Position numbers and translations under genes: made by a program. Positions 18,668 to 25,249 of a DNA stretch of 58,305 nucleotides are shown here, one piece after another (the stretch's first letter is position 1; each line of letters starts with the position of its first letter). Below the pieces are notes generated by a model that was not told where the DNA came from, ran no database searches, and saw only the letters and a program-made list of their open reading frames with translations. Where the stretch lies: assembly GCA_035458525.1 (NCBI GenBank), contig DATHZQ010000092.1, positions 1-58,305 of the forward strand, given 5' to 3'. This DNA is from DATHZQ01 sp035458525 (GTDB taxonomy: Bacteria; Actinomycetota; Acidimicrobiia; Spongiisociales; UBA5794).

Positions 18668-18871
18668 GTGGACAACCCGATGCCCTTCTTCGACAACCCG
18701 CACGAATCGGTGGTCGAGCGCCGGATTCGTGAGGCGATGGACCGCGGCGAGTTCGACGACCTCCCCGGCATCGGTGAGCCCCTCCCCGACGCCGGACGGC
18801 CCTACGACGAGCTGTGGTGGGTCAAGAAGTGGGTCAAACGCAACGACTTGACGGGCGACGACCCGCAATAG
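18668..18871 (+). CDS. DUF1992 (DnaJ-C28 conserved domain) small protein
   Basis: This is a 67-residue protein almost wholly made of the DUF1992 domain: NPHESVVERRIREAMDRGEF followed by DDLPGIGEPLPD and ELWWVKKW. The role of the family is not established. The GTG at 18668 is preferred over the upstream ATG (18575), which would overlap the divergent oxidoreductase gene. Its stop codon TAG lies inside the AATAG lead of a palindromic repeat (from 18867), so the repeat provides the last codon. Confidence 0.8.
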   Translation: MDNPMPFFDNPHESVVERRIREAMDRGEFDDLPGIGEPLPDAGRPYDELWWVKKWVKRNDLTGDDPQ

Positions 18872-19043
18872 TCCCCCGCTTGCGGGGGAAGGCACCGACA
18901 GCCCGCCAGAGCCGGGGGTAGGGGGTAGGGGGTAGAAGAAACCCCAAAAGAACATTCACCGCGGAACCAAAGACACCCCCTACCCCAGTCTCCGCTCCGC
19001 TCCGACTGCGGTACCTTCCCCCACTCCGTGGGGGACTATCCGC
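18867..19043. repeat. Inverted pair of GGTACC-type palindromic repeats
   Basis: A plus-oriented unit (18867-18933) reads AATAG-TCCCCC-GCTTG-CGGGGG-AAGGCACC..., with a tail in which GGGGGTA occurs three times in a row. A minus-oriented unit (18973-19043) carries the canonical GCGGTACCTTCCCCC arm. They flank about 40 bp of unrelated A-rich sequence. This occupies the whole gap between the DUF1992 gene and the DUF1801 gene and could also act as a bidirectional 3'-end structure. Confidence 0.88.
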
Positions 19044-19069
19044 AACCCCGCTCCGGCGGGGACTCTGCG

Positions 19070-19423
19070 TCAACCTCGCGACGCGCACCACGCATCGACC
19101 ACGGCCCGCAGCTCGTCAGCGGCGGATTCCACATCACCGAGGTCGGAGAACTTCATGTACCGGGCGGTTTCACCGCCGGCTTCGAGGCGGGGGTGGTCAC
19201 CGGGGATCGAGGCACCGGTGTGGAACATCAGGCTGACGTGCGCTTTGGTCCTGGGGTTGAAGCTCGCCATGTTGCCTGCATACATGAACGTGGGGCTCTT
19301 CCATTTGATCGTCTCCGTCATCCGCTCGTCGCTCAGGATGATCTCGCGCACCGCGAGCATGGCGTCCTTGGCAGGATGCTCATGGTCGTCGAACCAGGCA
19401 TCGACCTCGGGATTGCTGTTCAT
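19070..19423 (-). CDS. DUF1801 domain protein
   Basis: This is a 117-residue cytoplasmic protein of the DUF1801/YdhG-like family: residues ~5-30 NPEVDAWFDDHEHPAKDAML, then ETIKWKSPTFMYAGNMASF and RYMKFSDLGDVESAADEL, which are typical. The biochemical function of the family is unknown; some members are linked to iron-sulfur or stress roles only by annotation. ATG at 19423 is chosen (GAGGTGG about 11 bases upstream); the frame extends 17 codons further without conserved residues. It is convergent with the repeat pair. Confidence 0.78.
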   Translation of the reverse strand: MNSNPEVDAWFDDHEHPAKDAMLAVREIILSDERMTETIKWKSPTFMYAGNMASFNPRTKAHVSLMFHTGASIPGDHPRLEAGGETARYMKFSDLGDVESAADELRAVVDAWCASRG

Positions 19424-19445
19424 GAGAAGAACGCCACCTCGGCCG

Positions 19446-20990
19446 TCAATCCGGTCGAGCGAGGCCGACTCCATGGAGGCCGCCCGTGCGGTCCCAGATG
19501 CCAGCGACGTGGCGGGGGACTCGGTCGACTTCGATCTCCAAGCCTGCCATCCGGACGAACTCGGCGAAGTCCTGCAGCGCCATCATCCCGGAGTGATCGA
19601 TCCGGCCGAGGCGTTCCAAGCTGAGGCGTATCTCGGTGGCCTCCGGGTGTTCGGCCATCGCCTCGCTCAACGCGTCGCCGAGCGCCGCCGCCGAGCCGTA
19701 GAACAGCACTCCAACGGGGATCACGAGAAGCACGGGCGCCTCGAACTGTGTTCTGACCACGAACCTGGACGACTCCCGATACAGATGCACGACCGCGGCG
19801 AGCCCGACGCCGAGCAGCACGGCGATGTCGATGCGGGGCGAGAGCAACAACGTTGCGAAGAAGGTGCCCCACGCCACTGTCGCCTGTCCCCACGTGACCC
19901 GGGTCAATGCGACCATGTCCGGGATGCGGATCAGCTTGATGACGGCGCTGATCACGATGGCGGCGAGCACTGCCCGCGGCAAGCTCTCCAGGAGTCCGGC
20001 GAAGGGCAGGAACGCCAGCACCGCCACCCCGGTGACGGCCCCGCTCCAACGGCTACGAGCGCCCGCGAGCTTGTTGACCGAGCTGCGGGAGAACGACCCC
20101 CCAACGGGAAAGCCTCCGGACAGACCCGCCGCGATGTTGGCGATTCCTTGCGACACCAGCTCGCGATTCGGGTCCCAACGCTCGCGGTCCCGCACCGCCA
20201 GGGTTCGTGAGATCGCCGTTGCCTCGGCGAAACCGACCGTGGCGATGATGGCCCCGGACACGAGCAACACCGGCAGCCGGCTCCACGGCAACGCGAGCGA
20301 GATGTCGGGCAGGCCTTCCGGAATTGGACCCATGAGCGCCGCGGTGTACGAGTCCATGTTGCCGACGATCAGTCCGACCACCACAGCGACCAACGCACCC
20401 GGCACGAGGGGGTGAAGCCGCCTCCCCCCGAACACGAGGGCTGCCGTGACGATGCTCAGTGCGATCGCCGCTGCATTCCAGTCACCGGGGTGAGTGAGCA
20501 CGAACCACAACCGTTCGAGCAGATCGTCAGGCGCCCCTTCGACGCCGAACGCTGCGGCGCTCTGTGACGCCACGATCAGCAGGGTGGCCCCCGACGTGAA
20601 TCCCAGGATGACGGGATGGGACATGTAGTGCGTGATGGCGCCTCCACGTACCAACCCAAGGCCGACGCGAAACAGGCCCACGACTACCGCCAGCAACAGC
20701 GCCAGCTGCACGTACTCCGGGCTGCCGGGAGTCGCGATCGACGACAACGCACCGAACGTGAGCAGTGCGGTCATCGCCACCGGGCCCGTCTGCAGATACC
20801 GCGAGGAAGCGAAGAACGCCGCGGCAAGCGGAGGAAGCGCCGCCGCATAGAGCCCGGTGTACGGAGGAAGACCGGCGAGCTTTGCGTAGGCGAGACCTTG
20901 GGGAACGACGATGAACGCGACGCTCACCCCGGCGACGATGTCGCCAAACAGTCGGTTGCGGGGCGCGGCGCCGCTGCGTTGGGCCGTCAT
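19446..20990 (-). CDS. SulP-family transporter in the sulfur island
   Basis: This is a 514-residue inner-membrane anion transporter with a C-terminal STAS domain. SulP core: FIVVPQGLAYAKLAGLPPYTGLYAA in the first membrane pair, then about ten more helices, GGFPVGGSFSRSSVNKLAGA in the conserved middle, and a STAS segment near residues 420-510 (EIRLSLERLGRIDHSGMMAL). It is the last gene of the minus-strand unit arsR - rhodanese/PDO - sulP, 34 bases after the dioxygenase gene. In that context it probably moves sulfate or sulfite, possibly outward as the end product of persulfide oxidation (inference); a bicarbonate role cannot be excluded. Confidence 0.88.
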   Translation of the reverse strand: MTAQRSGAAPRNRLFGDIVAGVSVAFIVVPQGLAYAKLAGLPPYTGLYAAALPPLAAAFFASSRYLQTGPVAMTALLTFGALSSIATPGSPEYVQLALLLAVVVGLFRVGLGLVRGGAITHYMSHPVILGFTSGATLLIVASQSAAAFGVEGAPDDLLERLWFVLTHPGDWNAAAIALSIVTAALVFGGRRLHPLVPGALVAVVVGLIVGNMDSYTAALMGPIPEGLPDISLALPWSRLPVLLVSGAIIATVGFAEATAISRTLAVRDRERWDPNRELVSQGIANIAAGLSGGFPVGGSFSRSSVNKLAGARSRWSGAVTGVAVLAFLPFAGLLESLPRAVLAAIVISAVIKLIRIPDMVALTRVTWGQATVAWGTFFATLLLSPRIDIAVLLGVGLAAVVHLYRESSRFVVRTQFEAPVLLVIPVGVLFYGSAAALGDALSEAMAEHPEATEIRLSLERLGRIDHSGMMALQDFAEFVRMAGLEIEVDRVPRHVAGIWDRTGGLHGVGLARPD

Positions 20991-21024
20991 GTCGGCACCT
21001 CAGCGGCGTGGGCAGCTGTCGGGC

Positions 21025-22149
21025 TCACCCGGTGAGGGCGCACTCGTTGCGCCCCACCTCCAGCTCCATTGCCTCGTCATGGGTGGGGATGTGCCACCCC
21101 ATGTTGACCTTTCGAATGGTCGCGTACACCGCGGGGGCCTCGCCCAGGTGCGAGACCACGTACCGCACGAACTCATCTTCGTCGCTCATTGAAACGACCG
21201 GGTCGTTCTCGAGCAGGTCGTCGAGCCTGCGTCGCAGCGTGCCGTCGCTCATCGACTCGAGGCGGTTCGTGTAATGGGCCGGACAGACCTCGAGCGTTCT
21301 GTCGAGTGGTGCGAGCTGATGGTGGATCGTCCGAAAGAGATCGCGGGCCCATGGCTCCGTCTCGCCGCCGAGATCGGGCCGGCCAACGCCGGAGACGAAC
21401 ACGGCGTCTCCCGTCATCAAGAACCGCCCGTCCACCTCGAGACTGGTCGAACCAGGGGTGTGTCCGGGCGTGGCGACCGAACGCACGACGATGGTCATGT
21501 CGCCGAGGTGGAACTCCTCCCCGTCGCGGAGCGGGGCGTAATCGAAGTGCGCCCCTTCGGCATCGCCGGGTGCAATGTGATAGGTACCGCCGAATTCGGC
21601 CGCCATCTGCACTCCGAGCGACAGGTGGTCTGCGTGCAGGTGTGTGTCGAACACGTCCGTGATCTCGCACCCCATGTCTGCCGCAATGCGCTCGTAGGCG
21701 GACGCATCGGCTGCAGGATCGATGACTGCCATCGACGAACCGCGAGAACCAACGGCGTACGACAGGCATGCCTTGGCGATGCGATCGAGCTGAATGACGA
21801 ACTTCCGGCCGTCGTCGTACAGAGGCCTCGGCACCAGCGTGCGCGCCCATGCATCCATCCCTCCGGCGAGATTGTGCAAGTTCGCGAGCCCGACGGTTTC
21901 CACGACGAGGTCCGACGAGTCGCCGTGCGCGCACACCACGACCACATCACGATCGGTGGGCACGACCTCCTTGACCTTCTCGTCCTCGGTGATCGCCGTC
22001 CAGTACGGGATATTCACCGTCGCCATGTCGACCTTGCCCTCGATCCGCCAGCGATCGAATTGGTCAGGGGCACGCACGTCGAGGATGAAGGGCGCCTCCG
22101 AAGGATCGTCAACCCGTCGAGCCAGCTCCTCGGTGGTGATCGAACTCAC
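21025..22149 (-). CDS. Rhodanese - persulfide dioxygenase (ETHE1-like) fusion
   Basis: This 374-residue cytoplasmic protein combines a sulfurtransferase and a non-haem iron dioxygenase that oxidises glutathione- or other low-molecular persulfide to sulfite. Residues ~5-110 are a rhodanese domain with active-site Cys73 in VVVVCAHGDSSD. Residues ~115-340 are a metallo-beta-lactamase fold with THLHADH (His170, His172, Asp174, His175), ATPGHTPGS, FLMTGDAVFVSGVGRPDL and CPAHY. The order rhodanese-then-PDO is the reverse of the characterised PDO-rhodanese fusions such as PRF and CstB. It lies 86 bases after arsR and just before sulP, divergent from dsrE2-tusA. Confidence 0.87.
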   Translation of the reverse strand: MSSITTEELARRVDDPSEAPFILDVRAPDQFDRWRIEGKVDMATVNIPYWTAITEDEKVKEVVPTDRDVVVVCAHGDSSDLVVETVGLANLHNLAGGMDAWARTLVPRPLYDDGRKFVIQLDRIAKACLSYAVGSRGSSMAVIDPAADASAYERIAADMGCEITDVFDTHLHADHLSLGVQMAAEFGGTYHIAPGDAEGAHFDYAPLRDGEEFHLGDMTIVVRSVATPGHTPGSTSLEVDGRFLMTGDAVFVSGVGRPDLGGETEPWARDLFRTIHHQLAPLDRTLEVCPAHYTNRLESMSDGTLRRRLDDLLENDPVVSMSDEDEFVRYVVSHLGEAPAVYATIRKVNMGWHIPTHDEAMELEVGRNECALTG

Positions 22150-22235
22150 GCTGTCGTCCTCCCGACGCGACTACATGCAAGAACTCGCATAGAAGCGTAT
22201 CGGGGTACGGCGTCCCGCACAAGCAGGAGACTGGT

Positions 22236-22550
22236 TCAGGCCGGGATGCTCGTGCCCACTTGCTCAGCCATGACCTCACGCAGGAGGTCCATCGCTTCGA
22301 TGATCTTGCTCGAGGTCACCGAGTAGAACGCGAACTGCCCTTCCTTGCGAGCCTGGACGAGCCCCTTGTCGCGAAGCACAGCCAGGTGTTGCGATACGTT
22401 GGCCTGCTGAAGTCCGAGTTCGTCCACGAGATCGCTCACGGTGCGCTCACCGTCGCGCAGTGCGTTGATGATCAGCAGTCGCTTGGGATCGGCCAGACCC
22501 TTGCACACACTTGCATGCAACAGCGTCAGCTCTTGGCGGATGGAGGACAT
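22236..22550 (-). CDS. ArsR/SmtB-family repressor of the sulfur island
   Basis: This is a 104-residue winged-helix regulator: ADPKRLLIINALRDGERTVSDLV, the recognition helix QQANVSQHLAVLRDKGLV, and the wing RKEGQFAFYSV. It has a single cysteine, Cys16, before the first DNA-binding helix, so it lacks the two-cysteine sulfide sensor pair of BigR/SqrR; one-cysteine persulfide sensing or another inducer is possible (inference). ATG at 22550 gives the normal family length; the frame upstream lies in the divergent control region. It is first in the arsR - rhodanese/PDO - sulP unit and probably controls both directions. Confidence 0.88.
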   Translation of the reverse strand: MSSIRQELTLLHASVCKGLADPKRLLIINALRDGERTVSDLVDELGLQQANVSQHLAVLRDKGLVQARKEGQFAFYSVTSSKIIEAMDLLREVMAEQVGTSIPA

Positions 22551-22600
22551 GCCCGCCAGTTTGCCATACAGCGCCCGCACAGCCAACAGGCGAAAAGCGC

Positions 22601-22662
22601 TTGCAGATGGTTGCGTGGCGCATTTAGATTCACACCTGTGCATATTTCGCCATCACGGCGAA
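22601..22662 (+). promoter_or_regulatory. Promoter and operator region of dsrE2-tusA-molybdoenzyme operon
   Basis: TTGCAG (22601-22606), an 18-nt spacer, then TAGATT (22625-22630) fits a sigma-A promoter with a leader of about 36 nt. A perfect inverted repeat TTCGCC-atcac-GGCGAA (22646-22662) lies just before the GGGAGG ribosome site of dsrE2 and is a candidate operator. The same 120-bp gap must also hold the promoter of the divergent arsR unit. Confidence 0.55.
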
Positions 22663-22672
22663 GGGAGGGCGC

Positions 22673-23230
22673 ATGACAGTCCACGAGATCGACACCAGCG
22701 CAGGCGAAGCTCCGGCTGATCAAGCTTCGGCTGATGAAGCCGCCGCGGCCCCCGAGAAGGAGAAGATGGTGTTGATCGCCGCCTCCGGGGACCTCGACAA
22801 GGCATGGCCGGTGATGATCCTGGCGACAACGGCTGCCGCCTATGGCATGGATGTCACGGTGTTCTTCACCTTCTGGGGGCTGAGCATCCTCAAACGGCCT
22901 GATGCAGGAATCACCGGGGACGACTGGCGGCAGAAGATGCTCGGGATCTTCCAGAAGGGCAGCCCCGACAAGCTGGGCTTGTCCAAGATGCATTTCGCCG
23001 GCATGGGCCCCAAGATGATGAAGGATCTCGCCGACGACCAAAACGTGGCTTCGGTGCAGGAGCTGCTCGAGCTGGCGCAACAAATGGGCGTCAAGCTGTG
23101 GCCGTGCCAGATGACCATGGATCTCATGGGCATCAGCCGCGACGACATGATCCCCGGCCTCGACGAGCCCGCAGGAGCCGGGTCGGCGATCAGCCTGATG
23201 AAGCAAGCATCGATCTCACTGTTCATCTGA
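22673..23230 (+). CDS. dsrE2: DsrE2-like sulfur carrier protein (DsrE/DsrF/DrsH family)
   Basis: This 185-residue protein is of the DsrE2 type, which binds sulfane sulfur on a conserved cysteine and hands it to TusA or a rhodanese. After a 28-residue Ala/Glu-rich N-terminus the fold begins with KMVLIAASGDLDKAWPVMIL, TVFFTFWGLSIL and a Cys-containing segment KLWPCQMTMDLMGI around residue 144, the sulfur-carrying position in this family. The ATG at 22673 has AGGGAGG just upstream. It is first gene of the plus-strand unit, 65 bases before tusA. Some DsrE2 proteins are membrane-associated through weakly hydrophobic N-terminal segments. Confidence 0.86.
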   Translation: MTVHEIDTSAGEAPADQASADEAAAAPEKEKMVLIAASGDLDKAWPVMILATTAAAYGMDVTVFFTFWGLSILKRPDAGITGDDWRQKMLGIFQKGSPDKLGLSKMHFAGMGPKMMKDLADDQNVASVQELLELAQQMGVKLWPCQMTMDLMGISRDDMIPGLDEPAGAGSAISLMKQASISLFI

Positions 23231-23236
23231 TCAGCT

Positions 23237-23253
23237 CCTCCCTCGAGGGGAGG
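23237..23253 (+). other. Hairpin between dsrE2 and tusA
   Basis: CCTCCC-TCGAG-GGGAGG forms a 6-bp stem in the 65-nt gap, 6 nt after the dsrE2 stop. Without a T-run it is more likely an RNA-processing or stability element than a full terminator. Confidence 0.3.
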
Positions 23254-23295
23254 GAGACAGACCCACAACACCACCGAGCAAGGAGAACTCTGAAG

Positions 23296-23520
23296 ATGGC
23301 CGACGCAACCGTTGACGCCCGCGGGCTGCAATGCCCGATGCCCGTCATCAAGACCGCCCAGGCAATGGGTGGCCTGACCTCCGGGCAGACCCTCGAGGTG
23401 ATCGCCACCGACCGTGGGGCGCTCTCGGACATCCCCGCATGGACGCGTGACATGGGCCACTCCCTCAAGGAGGAGTTCGAAGCGGACAGCGAGTTCCACT
23501 TCGTCATCCAGAAGGCGTGA
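23296..23520 (+). CDS. tusA: TusA-family sulfur carrier
   Basis: This 74-residue protein has the TusA/SirA hallmark LQCPMP, whose Cys13 carries persulfide sulfur between sulfurtransferases. The rest (SGQTLEVIATDRGALSDIPAW, GHSLKEEFE) is standard for the family. ATG 23296 follows AAGGAG about 11 bases upstream; the longer frame overlaps dsrE2. Placement right after dsrE2 and beside the rhodanese-PDO gene points to sulfur trafficking during oxidation rather than tRNA thiolation (inference). Confidence 0.93.
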   Translation: MADATVDARGLQCPMPVIKTAQAMGGLTSGQTLEVIATDRGALSDIPAWTRDMGHSLKEEFEADSEFHFVIQKA

Positions 23521-23611
23521 GGGGACCTCGCACCGCAGACCCGCACGGGCTGCGGGCCGCCCGTCATCTCGACTAATGTCCGGACAAATCGCCTGACCAA
23601 GGGGACGCACG

Positions 23612-25240
23612 GTGCGTTACGGCTTTGTGATCGATCAGACGTCGTGCATTGGGTGCCACGCCTGCACCGTGGCTTGCAAGACCGAGCACGAGGTTCCCCT
23701 CGGCGTGAACCGCACCTGGGTCAAGTACATCGAGAAGGGCTCGTGGCCCGACACCAAGCGCTTCTTCTCGGTGATGCGCTGCAACCACTGCACCGACGCC
23801 CCATGCGTCGAGATCTGCCCCACCAGCGCCCTCTTCAAGCGTGAAGACGGCATCGTCGACTTCGACACCGACCGCTGCATCGGCTGCAAGTCCTGCATGC
23901 AGGCATGCCCCTATGACGCGCTGTACATCGACCCCGACCAGCACACGGCGCAAAAGTGCAACTACTGCGTCCACCGTGTGGAAGTCGGCATCGAGCCGGC
24001 CTGCGTCGTGGTCTGCCCCGAGCAGGCGATCATCGCAGGCGACCTGGACGATCCCACAACGAAGATCGCCCAGATGGTGGCTACCGAGCAGCTCTCACAG
24101 CGGGCGATCGAGCAGGGCACCTCGCCAAACCTCTGGTACAAGGGAGCCGAAGAAGCCAGCCTCGATCCGCTGGCCACGGTCAACCCCGAGGACGGAGGCG
24201 TGTGGCGCGACCCGGGCGAGTCGTGGCTGGCGGTCGACCTGACGCCACCGAGCGTCACGGCTGCTTCGGCATCGGTCACTCCGGACAAGCCGGTCCGCAT
24301 CGCACACGACAAGCCGAACGCACCGCCAAGGGTGGTGTACAACACCGATCACCCGATGCCGTGGGGCTGGCGCGTCTCGTCCTACTTCCTCACGAAGGGC
24401 ATCGCGGCCGGCATCGCCATCGCCGCCGCGATCGCGCTCGGGGCCGGTGCCGGCGTGGAGTCGATCTGGATGTCATGGGCCGCACCCCTGGTCGCTGGAC
24501 TGTTCCTGGCGCTGACCGGTGTGCTCCTGGTGTGGGACCTGAAGCGGCCCGACCGGTTCCTGTACCTCATGACCAAGGGCAACCCCGGATCCTGGCTCGT
24601 CCGAGGCGCATGGATTCTCGGTGCGTACGCGCTCGTGCTCGCCGTGTGGTTCCTCGGTGGCGTCGCAGGCGCCGAGAGCGTGGTCAAACCCGTCATCTGG
24701 ATCGCGGCGCTCATCGGCGTTGCCGTCGCCGGCTACACCGCATTCCTGTTCGGTCAAGCCGAGGCCCGTGACCTCTGGCAGAGCCCGATGCTGTTCTGGC
24801 ACATGGTGGCGGGCGCCCTGGTCGTGGGCGGCGGTGCCTCCCTGGTCGCCGCGCTCTTCTCCGACGTCGATGCCGATCCATCGGCAAGCACTGCGGCGCT
24901 GACCACGGACGGGGGACTGCTGCCGGGCGTCGAGGCGTTCGCCTGGTGCATGGTCGTCGGCGGACTCGCGCTCGGGCTGATGGCGTTGCTCGAACTCATC
25001 TCGCACCACCCGACGCGCAACATTGCCGAGGCGGTACACCACATGACGAAGGGCAAGTACGCAGCCGAGTGGTGGATCGGGGTGGTGCTCACCACCATCA
25101 TTCCCTCCGCTATCGGACTCACGCTGCTCAACGGAGCTCCGGTAGGGCTCGGCGCTGCCGCCGGGGTCGCCGCCATGGCCGGCGTATGGCTGATGGATGA
25201 CGCATTCGTGAAGGCCGGCCAGAGCGTGCCGCTCTCCTAG
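23612..25240 (+). CDS. Fused four-cluster ferredoxin and NrfD-type membrane subunit (SoeB-SoeC / PsrB-PsrC like)
   Basis: This 542-residue protein carries electrons between a molybdoenzyme and the quinone pool. Residues 1-190 are a DmsB/PsrB-type ferredoxin with four cysteine groups, beginning Cys12-x2-Cys15-x2-Cys18-x3-Cys22, then CNHCTDAPCVEICP, CIGCKSCMQACP and CNYCVHRVEVGIEPACVVVCP. A linker leads to about eight hydrophobic segments from residue ~255 on, the NrfD/PsrC/SoeC membrane domain (FLYLMTKGNPGSWLVRGAW). In characterised Soe and Psr enzymes these are two proteins. GTG start at 23612; 9 bases before the catalytic subunit gene. Confidence 0.88.
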   Translation: MRYGFVIDQTSCIGCHACTVACKTEHEVPLGVNRTWVKYIEKGSWPDTKRFFSVMRCNHCTDAPCVEICPTSALFKREDGIVDFDTDRCIGCKSCMQACPYDALYIDPDQHTAQKCNYCVHRVEVGIEPACVVVCPEQAIIAGDLDDPTTKIAQMVATEQLSQRAIEQGTSPNLWYKGAEEASLDPLATVNPEDGGVWRDPGESWLAVDLTPPSVTAASASVTPDKPVRIAHDKPNAPPRVVYNTDHPMPWGWRVSSYFLTKGIAAGIAIAAAIALGAGAGVESIWMSWAAPLVAGLFLALTGVLLVWDLKRPDRFLYLMTKGNPGSWLVRGAWILGAYALVLAVWFLGGVAGAESVVKPVIWIAALIGVAVAGYTAFLFGQAEARDLWQSPMLFWHMVAGALVVGGGASLVAALFSDVDADPSASTAALTTDGGLLPGVEAFAWCMVVGGLALGLMALLELISHHPTRNIAEAVHHMTKGKYAAEWWIGVVLTTIIPSAIGLTLLNGAPVGLGAAAGVAAMAGVWLMDDAFVKAGQSVPLS

Positions 25241-25249
25241 GGAGATCTC

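Noticed and set aside
18914..18934. G-quadruplex of functional importance in the triple GGGGGTA tail
   Set aside because: Only three long G runs occur and they are part of the repeat tail; there is no positional evidence of a function.
22511..22520. TTGCATGCAA palindrome as an ArsR operator
   Set aside because: It lies inside the arsR coding sequence; the repeat at 22646-22662 in the intergenic control region is a better candidate.
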